This document shows positions 8,687 through 16,258 of a stretch of 25,157 nt of DNA, piece by piece. The translations under genes were made by a program, and so were the position numbers. The stretch is from Lachnospiraceae bacterium. GTDB taxonomy: Bacteria > Bacillota > Clostridia > Lachnospirales > Lachnospiraceae. Below the pieces are notes generated by a model that saw only the letters and a program-made list of their open reading frames with translations, made no database searches and had not been told where the DNA came from. The stretch spans positions 1-25,157 of the forward strand of contig CABIXN010000004.1 of assembly GCA_902362715.1 (NCBI GenBank), written 5' to 3'. The first letter of the stretch is position 1. Every line of letters begins with the position of its first letter.

Positions 8687-9415
8687 ATGAAAAAATCATA
8701 TGCAGACATAAAAGCTGCTGCCAGGGAGCATTTACTGGGCAGCTATGGAACAGTGATCGGCTCTTCCATTCTTCTTTTTGCGGCAGTCCTGCTGATTACA
8801 ATCCCATTTACCAGAATGCTGTATACAAATCCCTCTGCCTTCCAGAATGTCATTTATATTCTGGCTCTGCTGCTGATCTTAAGTTTGTCTAAGTTATTTC
8901 AATGTGGGATTTTATACATGCATCTAAAACTCCACAGGCATCAGAGCATTACATTTCAGGATTTCTTCACCGGACTGAAAAAACGGCCTAACCGTATCAT
9001 TTCCGCTGGCTTAACTCTGGCTTTGATCTCACTTGTCTGCCAGATACCCGCCAGTATTCTGAGTTCTATGATGCTTATCCATACACTGAACAATCAGCAG
9101 ATTCTGCTTCATATACTTATAATTTTCATTGTCATCACCGCTATTGGCGTAATTCTTAACATCTATCTGAATCTAAGATTTTCACTTGTTTTATTTTTAC
9201 TGATAGACTATGAAGATCTAGAATGCCGTCAGGCCTTTGCCGCCAGCAGCCAGTATATGAAAAGGCAGAAAGTCCGTCTGTTTTTTCTGATGCTTTCTTT
9301 TATCGGATACTGGTTTTTAGGTATTCTATCACTGGGAATTGGATTTTTATGGATCATACCATATATCCGGCAGACTATGGCTGAATTTTATGAAGAAGTC
9401 AAAGCAGAAGTATAA
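8687..9415 (+). CDS. DUF975-like multi-pass membrane protein
   Basis: About 242 residues, starting MKKSYADIKAAAREHLLGSYGT, which matches the N-terminal amphipathic helix typical of DUF975 proteins. At least five hydrophobic segments follow (roughly residues 22-40, 55-75, 103-125, 135-160, 200-225). A loop IDYEDLECRQAFAASSQYMKRQK is consistent with the conserved cytosolic loop of this family. The open frame extends upstream to 8543 but that part overlaps the divergent gene; GGAG at 8671-8674 supports the start at 8687. Function is unknown. A bidirectional terminator directly follows the stop. Confidence 0.8.
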   Translation: MKKSYADIKAAAREHLLGSYGTVIGSSILLFAAVLLITIPFTRMLYTNPSAFQNVIYILALLLILSLSKLFQCGILYMHLKLHRHQSITFQDFFTGLKKRPNRIISAGLTLALISLVCQIPASILSSMMLIHTLNNQQILLHILIIFIVITAIGVILNIYLNLRFSLVLFLLIDYEDLECRQAFAASSQYMKRQKVRLFFLMLSFIGYWFLGILSLGIGFLWIIPYIRQTMAEFYEEVKAEV

Positions 9416-9417
9416 AA

Positions 9418-9496
9418 AAAGGCAGGAGACCTTAAAGTATTTCCCGATATCAGTTTTTCCGCTGACATCAAGGATATTTTAAAGTCCTCTGCCTTT
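9418..9496. terminator. Long bidirectional terminator between DUF975 and apgM-like gene
   Basis: An imperfect 19-bp stem (9418-9436 with 9478-9496; two mismatches and one G-U) ends AAAGGCAG/CTGCCTTT. An inner stem GATATCAG/CTGACATC (9446-9453 with 9462-9469) adds 7-8 bp. On the minus strand the stem is followed by a run of seven T, the stronger direction, ending the apgM-like transcript; on the plus strand the tail is TTTATCTTTT. Confidence 0.8.
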
Positions 9497-9566
9497 ATCT
9501 TTTACAGAATCTTTCTGTATGAAATCCTTCTCTTTCCTTCCTTTAACAGATTCTGTTTATGCTGTG

Positions 9567-10778
9567 TTATATCTGCTGATCTGCAAACAGATAATCAATC
9601 AGCTCATGTCCATGAGCTATCAATTTCCCGCTCTTTTCTGCATCCGCCTCATTATATTTCCAGTGGTGCTGTTCCTTATTAACGCTGTCATACAGCAGAT
9701 ATGGTACATTTTCAGAGGAATGAGTGCGAATACAGATAGGCGTGGGATGATCCGGCAGGATCAGCATCCTGTATGCTTCTCCAAAAGCATCAAGCCCTTC
9801 CTTTATAATTCGGATTAAACGTTCATCCAGATATTCAATAGCTTTTACTTTTCGCTCAACACTGCCTTGATGACCCATTTCATCCGGCGCCTCCACATGA
9901 ACATATACAAAATCATATCCGTCCTTTGTCAAAACATCTACCGCGGCCTGAGCTTTTCCTTCATAATTTGTATCCAGTCCTCCGTTAGCCCCTTCCACAT
10001 GGATAACCTTCATAGAGGAACCTACCGCAATTCCTTTCAGCAGATCTACCGCCGAAATCATCGCTCCTTTTTTCGAAGTCTTCTCTTCAAAGGAAGACAG
10101 TGCCGGTTTTGTCCCGGCTCCCCAGAACCAGCAGGAATTAGCAGGATTTAATCCCTGTTTTTTCCGCTCAATATTAATCGGATGATTCACCAGAATATCA
10201 TAGCTTTTCTTCATCATCTCCCGAAGCATCTTATCTTCCGGCAGATGCTGTCCGATGGTCTGTCCCAGCACATCATGGGGCTGAACCAGATCAACCACCT
10301 CTCCCTTTTCCCAAATCAGCAGATGACGATAGCTGGTCCCGGTATAAAATTTGTACCCCTCCGTCTCCAGCTCCTCACGGACTGCATTCAACAAAACCGC
10401 GGCATCTTCTGTACTGATTTCTCCGGAACTGTGGTCGATAATCTTTCGTGCTTCATAACACGACTCTTCTTCAGATAAGGTTACCAGATTACAGCGAAGG
10501 GCAATGTCAGTATCCTTCATATCCACACCGATACTCAGCGCTTCAAGAGGTGATCTTCCGGAATAATACTTTCTGGGATCATATCCTAATACAGACAAAT
10601 TGGCTGTATCACTGCCCGGTTTCATTCCATCGGGAATTGTATGTACCATTCCAATTTCTCCCTCTGCTGCCAGCTGATCCATCATTGGCGTCCTGGCATA
10701 TTCAAGAGGCGTTTTGTTTCCCAGCTCTTCAATGGGGCGGTCTGCCATACCGTCACCTAAAACCACTACATATTTCAT
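9567..10778 (-). CDS. ApgM-type phosphoglycerate mutase-like protein, possible homoserine kinase
   Basis: About 403 residues of the alkaline-phosphatase superfamily, COG3635 (archaeal-type cofactor-independent phosphoglycerate mutase). Visible motifs are MKYVVVLGDGMADRP at the start, the SDTANLSVLGYDP segment with the conserved metal/nucleophile Ser, YSGRSPLEA, and a C-terminal LILPDHPTP and HSSENVPYLL. It follows hom by 27 bases and ends at a terminator. Members of this family next to hom have been annotated as functional analogues of homoserine kinase, and I recall genetic support in Bacteroides and Desulfovibrio, so threonine synthesis is at least as likely as glycolysis. The frame is open to a GTG at 10802; ATG 10778 with GAGGG upstream fits better. 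Confidence 0.87.
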   Translation of the reverse strand: MKYVVVLGDGMADRPIEELGNKTPLEYARTPMMDQLAAEGEIGMVHTIPDGMKPGSDTANLSVLGYDPRKYYSGRSPLEALSIGVDMKDTDIALRCNLVTLSEEESCYEARKIIDHSSGEISTEDAAVLLNAVREELETEGYKFYTGTSYRHLLIWEKGEVVDLVQPHDVLGQTIGQHLPEDKMLREMMKKSYDILVNHPINIERKKQGLNPANSCWFWGAGTKPALSSFEEKTSKKGAMISAVDLLKGIAVGSSMKVIHVEGANGGLDTNYEGKAQAAVDVLTKDGYDFVYVHVEAPDEMGHQGSVERKVKAIEYLDERLIRIIKEGLDAFGEAYRMLILPDHPTPICIRTHSSENVPYLLYDSVNKEQHHWKYNEADAEKSGKLIAHGHELIDYLFADQQI

Positions 10779-10805
10779 TCCTTTTACCCTCGGTTTCAAC
10801 ACTTT

Positions 10806-12008
10806 TTAATCTACACGAATCATATTGATCATACCGCTGACCTTTGCTGCAGCCTCTTCATATACTTTTCCACTCATAGGCTCTGTTACAAATGCAGTTT
10901 CACCGGCAATTTCAGGCACTTCAACATAAGACACCGTTCCAAATGCAGCTTCTATGGCATCTTTATCCGCCGCCGCGCGCACAAAGAATTTGTATGCCAC
11001 ATCTTTATAATCTTTCAGTGTCAGCTTTTTCTCATCCCAGAAAATCACAATATTTTTATCAATATGTTTCACAATATCAACGATATCTGCCACTACAGCA
11101 CTGGCTGTTGGAAGCTTTCCGGCTCCGCTGCCGTAAAACATTGCGTCTCCAAGAACATTTCCATGTACAAAAACCGCATTAAATACATCATGCACATTGT
11201 AAAGTGGATGTGCATCATCCAGAAGAAACGGGGCCACAATGGCGCTGTATCCCCCATCAACCATACGGCTGGATGCCAGCAGCTTAATATTTTTTCCCAT
11301 TGCTTTGGCATATTTAATATCTGCTGCAGAAATTTTGGTAATTCCTTCACAGTGAATATCTTCAAAGTCCACCTGGCTTCCTGCAACCAAAGAGGTTAAA
11401 ATTGCAATCTTTCTGCAGGCGTCATGTCCTTCCACATCCGCTGTAGGATCTGCCTCAGCATATCCTTTCTGCTGTGCATCTTTTAAAACATCGGCAAATT
11501 CAGAGCCTTCTTCAGACATTTTGGTCATCATATAGTTGGTTGTACCATTTAAAATACCTGTGATCTCTTCCACCACATCTGCCGTGAGGCAGGAAATCAG
11601 CGGACGGATAATTGGAATACCGCCTCCCACACTGGCTTCAAACAGGAAATTAATCTGACGCTCTCTGGCAATCTGCAGAAGCTTTGGACCATGCTTGGCC
11701 ACCAGCGCTTTATTGGAAGTAGCCACATGCTTCCCGGCCAGAAGCGCGCGCTTTACAAATGTATATGCCGGCTCAACGCCTCCCATTGCCTCTACCACAA
11801 CTGAAATTTCAGGATCATTTACAATAATTTCATAGTCATGCACAATTTTATTTTCATTTTTATCCCCTGGAAAATCCCGCAAATCCAAAATATATTTAAC
11901 TGCTATTTCCTCTCCGGCTTTCTTTGCAATACTGTCATGATTGATGTCCAGAACCTCTGCAACACCAGAACCGATTGTTCCATAACCTAATAACGCTATT
12001 TTAATCAT
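10806..12008 (-). CDS. hom: Homoserine dehydrogenase
   Basis: Hom reduces aspartate semialdehyde to homoserine, the branch point to threonine and methionine. The 400-residue product starts with a Rossmann NAD(P) motif LLGYGTIGSG (6-15), has ASNKALVAKHG with the conserved Lys, and the long catalytic stretch EITGILNGTTNYMMTKM and QQKGYAEADPTADVEGHDACRK, which is the family signature. The C-terminal 60 residues form a short ACT-like region (YKFFVRAAADKDAI...), consistent with feedback control by threonine. It lies 6 bases after the ACT-domain regulator gene and 27 before the apgM-like gene, so the three are probably cotranscribed. Confidence 0.95.
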   Translation of the reverse strand: MIKIALLGYGTIGSGVAEVLDINHDSIAKKAGEEIAVKYILDLRDFPGDKNENKIVHDYEIIVNDPEISVVVEAMGGVEPAYTFVKRALLAGKHVATSNKALVAKHGPKLLQIARERQINFLFEASVGGGIPIIRPLISCLTADVVEEITGILNGTTNYMMTKMSEEGSEFADVLKDAQQKGYAEADPTADVEGHDACRKIAILTSLVAGSQVDFEDIHCEGITKISAADIKYAKAMGKNIKLLASSRMVDGGYSAIVAPFLLDDAHPLYNVHDVFNAVFVHGNVLGDAMFYGSGAGKLPTASAVVADIVDIVKHIDKNIVIFWDEKKLTLKDYKDVAYKFFVRAAADKDAIEAAFGTVSYVEVPEIAGETAFVTEPMSGKVYEEAAAKVSGMINMIRVD

Positions 12009-12014
12009 CTGTTC

Positions 12015-12458
12015 CTACTCCCTTGCTAAAATTTTTAAATATTGGATTCCCTGCTGACGTTCAATGGCCTCTACCATCTGCTCTATATTCCCTGTTTCCG
12101 GCAGAACATCCACGCTGAGTGTTAAAGATGCAATCCCATTGACCGGAATACTCTGATGGATTGTCAGAATATTGGCCTGAAACTCTGCAACAATCTGCAG
12201 AACTAAAGAAAGCAGTCCGGGCTCATCCTCCAGCTGAATAACCATAGTAATTGTTTTTCCCTTTGCATTATCATGAAAAGGAAAAATATCTTCTTTATAT
12301 TTATAAAAAGAACTTCTGCTGATCCCCACCAAATCCGTGGCATCCTGTACAGAAGTCACTCTTCCAGATTCCAGCAGCCGCTTCGCTTCAACGACTTTTA
12401 AAAGCACTTCCGGAACCGCTTTTTGTTTTAATACGAAATATCTTGTTTTGTCTTTCAT
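12015..12458 (-). CDS. UPF0735 ACT domain-containing protein (PheB-like)
   Basis: A 147-residue protein. The N-terminal half holds a helix-turn-helix-like segment (VTSVQDATDLVGISRSSFYKYKEDIF, about residues 34-59); the C-terminal half is an ACT amino-acid-binding domain (MVIQLEDEPGLLSLVLQIVAE onward). It matches the UPF0735/PheB family that often precedes hom in Firmicutes. This suggests an amino-acid-sensing regulator for the hom operon, which is inference. The frame is open to 12539, but the ATG at 12458 has GGAGG 8 bases upstream and fits the family. That ribosome binding site can pair with an upstream arm (12466-12568). Confidence 0.9.
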   Translation of the reverse strand: MKDKTRYFVLKQKAVPEVLLKVVEAKRLLESGRVTSVQDATDLVGISRSSFYKYKEDIFPFHDNAKGKTITMVIQLEDEPGLLSLVLQIVAEFQANILTIHQSIPVNGIASLTLSVDVLPETGNIEQMVEAIERQQGIQYLKILARE

Positions 12459-12465
12459 TTTGCGC

Positions 12466-12568
12466 CTCCAGTGTTTGCAGCAGAGATACATTTGTTCTTG
12501 TACCAAAGATAGATTACCACATTCTTTTCCGTGTTGCAACTATTTCCTGTAATCTCTGCTGCCTGGAG
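12466..12568 (-). promoter_or_regulatory. Leader stem that could mask the ACT-hom ribosome binding site
   Basis: On the minus-strand RNA the 5' arm CTCCAGGCAGCAGAGAT (12568-12552) pairs with ATCTCTGCTGC (12487-12477) and, past a 5-base bulge, CTGGAG (12471-12466). This gives 11 + 6 perfect base pairs around a 64-base loop. The CTGGAG arm includes the GGAG of the ribosome binding site for the ACT-domain gene. No T run follows, so it is not a terminator. A weak promoter-like pair inside the loop (TTGCAA 12539-12534, 17 bases, TAATCT 12516-12511, with TG one base before) would give a transcript lacking the 5' arm. Regulation by folding, or by promoter inversion between the repeats, is inference. 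Confidence 0.55.
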
Positions 12569-12575
12569 TTCTTTT

Positions 12576-13707
12576 TTAATTTTGGGTTTCATCCTGATTC
12601 TGCGATAACGTACGCCATTTCAGATATGCATTGATAAACAGATCAATCTCTCCATCCATAACCGCATCCACATTTCCGGTTTCCGCATTGGTTCGATGAT
12701 CTTTTACCATAGTATACGGCTGCATAACATAGGAACGTATCTGATTTCCCCAGCCGATTTCTGACACTTCACCCCGGATGCCTGCTGCCTTCTCAGCGTT
12801 TTCCTGCTGCTTTAACAGATAAAGCTTTGCCCGAAGCATCTGCATGGCTTTATCCTTGTTCATATGCTGGGAACGCTCATTCTGGCACTGTACTACAATC
12901 CCAGTGGGCATGTGGGTAATCCTGATAGCAGAAGAAGTTTTATTGATATGCTGTCCTCCGGCGCCGCTGGAACGGTAAGTATCAATCCTGATATCATCAT
13001 CATTGATTTCCACATCCACGTCCTCTTCAATATCCGGCATAACATCACAGGACGCAAAAGAAGTCTGGCGCTTGCCTGCCGCATTAAAGGGTGAAATCCG
13101 CACCAGACGGTGCACACCTTTTTCCGACTTCAGATAACCGTATGCATTATCACCATTCACCTGAAAAGTAACTGATTTAATGCCTGCTTCATCGCCATCC
13201 AGGTAATCCAGTACCTCCACGGCAAATCCTTTCGAAGCCGCCCATCGTGTATACATCCGGTACAGCATTCCTGCCCAGTCACAGGACTCTGTTCCGCCGG
13301 CCCCTGCATGAAGGGTCACAATGGCATTATCCTGATCATACTCACCTGACAGCAGGGTTTTCATCCTGATCTCTTCAAATGTGTGTTCAAATTCATCCAT
13401 CATTTCCTGTATTTCCGGAATCAGCGACGGATCATTTTCTTCATAACCCATTTCAATCATCGTTTCGATGTCTTCAAACTGGGCCGTCAGATGCGAATAG
13501 GTTTCCACATCATCCTTCTTACTCTTTAGCTCTTTCATCAGCTCCTGGGACCTCTCCGGGCTGTCCCAAAAATCCGGAGCCTCCATTTCCCGCTCTAATT
13601 CTGCAATCCTGCGCTCTTTATTAGCCAGGTCAAAGTGAATCCCTTACTTCCTGCAGCGGGTCTTTGAATGTGTTTAATGTTGTCTTGAACTGGTCCAATT
13701 CAACCAC
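12576..13707 (-). CDS. prfB: Peptide chain release factor 2, with programmed +1 frameshift
   Basis: RF2 terminates translation at UGA and UAA. The zero frame begins at GTG 13707 with AGGTGA upstream and encodes 25 residues (MVELDQFKTTLNTF...VRDSL) to an in-frame UGA at 13632-13630. A +1 shift at CTT-TGA-C leads into the main frame from 13631, giving about 376 residues. The main part contains the RF2 specificity tripeptide SPF (in RISPFNAAGKRQ) and the catalytic GGQ (SSGAGGQHINKT). The longest uninterrupted frame starts only at 13586 and would miss the N-terminus. Promoter at 13834-13862; next gene is the ACT-domain regulator, 117 bases downstream. Confidence 0.95.
13629..13645 (-). promoter_or_regulatory. 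prfB programmed +1 frameshift site
   Basis: The minus strand reads AAGGGATTCACTTTGAC. The slippery CTT (13635-13633), the in-frame UGA stop (13632-13630) and the following C are the canonical RF2 autoregulatory site. The upstream AAGGGA acts as the internal Shine-Dalgarno-like stimulator. When RF2 is scarce the ribosome shifts and makes more RF2; this mechanism is known from E. coli and widespread in bacteria. Confidence 0.95.
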
Positions 13708-13730
13708 AAAATCACCTGCTTTCTATGATT

Positions 13731-13754
13731 CAAGTCTCGCTCTTGCGAAACTTG
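13731..13754 (-). repeat. Leader hairpin shared with the glmM leader (copy 1)
   Basis: The minus strand reads CAAGTTTCGC-AAGA-GCGAGACTTG: a 10-bp stem with one G-U pair and a 4-base loop. It ends 24 bases before the prfB start and lies within the predicted prfB 5' leader. The first 21 bases recur exactly at 17711-17731, in the glmM leader. A second small hairpin, GTCAGC/GCTGAC, is next to it (13769-13783). Confidence 0.6.
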
Positions 13755-13833
13755 GTGCGCGGTTCGGGTCAGCTTTGCTGACAACATTCTATTCCGAATC
13801 TCTGCACCTCCTCGCGGAGCGTCCTATGGGTCC

Positions 13834-13862
13834 ATTATAAATAGTTTCCATCTGATATGCAA
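13834..13862 (-). promoter_or_regulatory. prfB promoter
   Basis: On the minus strand: TTGCAT (13862-13857), 17 bases, TATAAT (13839-13834). The -10 is perfect, the -35 weak (3 of 6). It would give a leader of about 120 bases with the AGGAGGTG motif at 13812-13805 and the hairpins described for 13731-13783. Confidence 0.55.
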
Positions 13863-13874
13863 ATGTTTTCCAGA

Positions 13875-15182
13875 TCAGTTTTTTCTTCTCCGTTTTAACC
13901 AGCGTTTCAGTCTGTACAAAGGATAGTACTGCATCTCTGATTTTAATTTTTTAAATTCCTCCCCGCATCTGGTTTTCTCATCACAGGCCACCTGGAGTTT
14001 CTGTTTTAATTCTTTAATTTCAAGGCCTCTCTGTGCTTTTTCATCATACGTTTTCTGCAGCTTTTGTTTTAACTCTTTAATCTCTACTCCACGCTGGGCT
14101 TTCTCATCATACGTTTTCTGCAGCTTCTGTTTTAACTCTTTAATCTCTACTCCACGCTGGGCTTTCTCATCATATGTTTTCTGCAGCAGCTTCTGTTTTT
14201 CATTAAGCTGGTATTTCACCATTCCCGGGTCCTCAACCAGAATCCCAAATGGGATTCGTTCCGTCAGCTCTAACTTCTCACTCTTCATCTGCTCCTCTTT
14301 TGAAAGCCTTGCATAAATATCTCTGGCTCTGGTCAGCGTCTGCTTCAGAAAAAGTCCCACAGCCAGCCTTTGTTCTTCTGTAAATCTTAAATAATTTTCC
14401 CTTTGACTCCACAAATCACAATACGTCATAAAATATCCGTATACATTCACAAATCTTTCCGGCGTTGTCATAATAGAATTGCTGCGGTAACGCCTGATAA
14501 AATAAAGATTATCCACATACCCCGCCCGCCGGGCAAGAATCATAACCAATACCGAGTATGGATTGTCCTCATGGATAATCCCCTCATGAAACCAGATATT
14601 ATTTCTTACCAGATGCTCTCTTTTTACAAACTGCAGTGCAACAGAAGCCCTGAACTCATTTCCGGTTATCATTTTTTCAAACATTTCACTTCCGGAACAC
14701 ACCTCGGGATAATCGTTCTTCCTGATATAATAGCTGCGTTTCTGTTCCGAAATCAATGCCTCCACATTTTCTTCCACAAGCGTTCTGCCATTAAAGCAAA
14801 GCAGATCCAGATCTTTTGTTTCTGCCTGCTGATAAAGCTCCCAAAGGGCCTCTGCTTCAAGCATATCATCTCCGTCCATAAAATAAATATACTGGCCGCA
14901 GGCCTCTTTTAAGCCTCTGTTTCTAGTATAAGATACTCCCCGGTTTTCATGATAAAAACCACGAAACCGCACATCACTCTGCACAAACGAGTCTATAATC
15001 TGCTGGGACTGATCTGTAGAACCATCATTAACGCAAATAATTTCAATCTCTTTTAAGGTTTGATCTCTAAGACTGCCAAGGCAGTTTTCCAGGTAATTCC
15101 CAACATTATAAATTGGTATAATTACAGATACCAGGCATTCATTTTTTCTTTCTGGTCTATTGTCTGTTCTATTGTTGCTCAT
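13875..15182 (-). CDS. Family 2 glycosyltransferase with 21-residue repeat tail
   Basis: A 435-residue protein. Residues 17-120 are a GT-A glycosyltransferase domain: VSVIIPIYNVGNYLENCLGS, NDGSTD (52-57) and the metal-binding DGDD (103-106). The middle (about 150-330) resembles the C-terminal part of WcaA/EpsJ-type enzymes that build surface polysaccharides. Residues 333-416 are four 21-residue repeats (LQKTYDEKAQRGVEIKELKQK, fourth copy divergent) predicted to form a coiled coil, followed by a very basic end (RLKRWLKRRRKN) that could bind membrane or nucleic acid. No signal peptide or membrane helix is seen. AAAGGAG precedes the ATG. The gene stands alone; sugar and acceptor are unknown. Confidence 0.88.
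   Translation of the reverse strand: MSNNRTDNRPERKNECLVSVIIPIYNVGNYLENCLGSLRDQTLKEIEIICVNDGSTDQSQQIIDSFVQSDVRFRGFYHENRGVSYTRNRGLKEACGQYIYFMDGDDMLEAEALWELYQQAETKDLDLLCFNGRTLVEENVEALISEQKRSYYIRKNDYPEVCSGSEMFEKMITGNEFRASVALQFVKREHLVRNNIWFHEGIIHEDNPYSVLVMILARRAGYVDNLYFIRRYRSNSIMTTPERFVNVYGYFMTYCDLWSQRENYLRFTEEQRLAVGLFLKQTLTRARDIYARLSKEEQMKSEKLELTERIPFGILVEDPGMVKYQLNEKQKLLQKTYDEKAQRGVEIKELKQKLQKTYDEKAQRGVEIKELKQKLQKTYDEKAQRGLEIKELKQKLQVACDEKTRCGEEFKKLKSEMQYYPLYRLKRWLKRRRKN
13935..14186 (-). repeat. Four tandem 63-bp coding repeats in the glycosyltransferase tail
   Basis: Units at 14186-14124, 14123-14061, 14060-13998 and 13997-13935. The first three are nearly identical in DNA (with a few silent changes and one Val/Leu change); the fourth has diverged. 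A unit of 21 residues equals three heptads. Near-identity of the DNA points to recent expansion by recombination or slippage. Confidence 0.9.
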
Positions 15183-15341
15183 AAATTACTCCTTTTAACA
15201 GCTGCTCATCCGTATCATATGTTTTTCATGATCGGCCCGCAGCTGATACCAATTTGTTACTCACCGCCTGCAGCGGCGGAAGTCATCCCACATCTGATAT
15301 ATTTCCCAATTACCGATTCTAATTACATACTAATTGTAAAC

Positions 15342-15370
15342 TTGTCATTTTATATTCTTTTTGTTATATT
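15342..15370 (+). promoter_or_regulatory. Promoter of the AlkD-like gene
   Basis: TTGTCA (15342-15347), 17 bases, TATATT (15365-15370); both hexamers match at 5 of 6 positions. The expected transcription start falls on or beside the ATG at 15377. Confidence 0.65.
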
Positions 15371-15376
15371 ACTTTC

Positions 15377-16126
15377 ATGAACAGTATAACAAATTTCAAA
15401 AAAAATTCTACCCAAAATAATTCCCCTCTGCCTGCAGAAGAACAGGCAGATATGCTGCGCAGGGAGCTGGAACGGCTCAGCGAAACAGATTTCCAGAAGT
15501 TTTCTTCCGGACTAGTGCCCGGAGAAGTAAAAATGCTTGGCGTCCGCCTCCCAAAACTCCGGGAAATTGCCAAACAGCTTGCGAAAGGCGACTGGGAAAC
15601 CTATCTTGCCTGCGCCAGAGATGATTCCATGGAAGAGATCATGCTGCAGGGAATGGTTTTAGGATATGTCAGGACTCCCTTTTTTAGGAAACGCCCCCTT
15701 CTTGAACAATTTATCCCCAAAATCCGCAATTGGTCTCTTTGCGACAGTGTGTGCGCTTCCCTGAAATTTCCCCCTTCCGAAAAAGAGGAAGTATGGCAGT
15801 TTTTAAAAAAATATTTATCCAGCGAAAAGGAATACGATATTCGTTTCGGCGTTGTTATGATTCTGGATCATTTTATTGAAGAAAATTATCTGCAGGAAAT
15901 ATTTCAGATCTTTAACAAGATCAAACATGATGGATATTATGTCAAAATGGCAGTAGCCTGGGCTGTTTCTGTATGTTTCCGCAGATTTAAACCAGAAACA
16001 ATAAATTATCTTACCAGCTGTCAGCTGGACAACTGGACCTACAATAAATCTCTTCAAAAGATTATTGAATCCAGATACTCTTCTCCTGAAGAAAAAGAAC
16101 TTATGCGCAGCATGAAACGGACTTAG
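15377..16126 (+). CDS. DNA alkylation repair protein, AlkD-like HEAT-repeat glycosylase
   Basis: AlkD-type enzymes remove N3/N7-alkylated purines from DNA. The frame encodes 249 residues from 15377. Family features: KFSSGLVPGEVKMLGVRLPKLREIAK (41-66), NWSLCDSVCASLKF (118-131), YDIRFGVVMILDHFI (153-167) and the end segment LDNWTYNKSLQKIIESR. The first 25 residues (NSITNFKKNSTQNN...) are polar and not typical of the family. The ATG at 15452 (residue 26) fits the usual N-terminus and has a weak AGG upstream; the ATG at 15377 has no ribosome binding site and would be nearly leaderless. The longer form is listed with that doubt. A terminator follows. Confidence 0.85.
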   Translation: MNSITNFKKNSTQNNSPLPAEEQADMLRRELERLSETDFQKFSSGLVPGEVKMLGVRLPKLREIAKQLAKGDWETYLACARDDSMEEIMLQGMVLGYVRTPFFRKRPLLEQFIPKIRNWSLCDSVCASLKFPPSEKEEVWQFLKKYLSSEKEYDIRFGVVMILDHFIEENYLQEIFQIFNKIKHDGYYVKMAVAWAVSVCFRRFKPETINYLTSCQLDNWTYNKSLQKIIESRYSSPEEKELMRSMKRT

Positions 16127-16177
16127 AAACAGTCATAAAATTTCCCTTTTGTGTGAAATTTATTTCAAAATGATAAT

Positions 16178-16216
16178 ACGGCAGCAGACACCCCTTACCG
16201 GGATACCTGCTGCCGT
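16178..16216. terminator. Terminator between the convergent AlkD-like gene and glmM
   Basis: Perfect 10-bp stem ACGGCAGCAG (16178-16187) with CTGCTGCCGT (16207-16216) around a 19-base loop that can add CCC/GGG pairs. The plus-strand tail is TTGTTT; the minus-strand tail is ATTATCATTTT. It lies about 50 bases after each stop codon and probably serves both genes. Confidence 0.8.
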
Positions 16217-16258
16217 TTGTTTACCAGATGCCTGCCAGGCTGCAGACAAAGCTCTGCC

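Noticed and set aside
12459..12575. T-box riboswitch ahead of the ACT-hom genes
   Set aside because: No T-box sequence (AGGGUGGNACCGCG type), specifier loop or terminator/antiterminator pair is visible; only the ribosome-binding-site-pairing stem.
13935..14186. Possible CRISPR-like direct repeats
   Set aside because: The repeats are contiguous, in frame with a glycosyltransferase and have no unique spacers; the same applies to 20086-20568.
14403..14912. 169-aa plus-strand open frame
   Set aside because: Lies wholly antisense to the glycosyltransferase, with no family resemblance or ribosome binding site.
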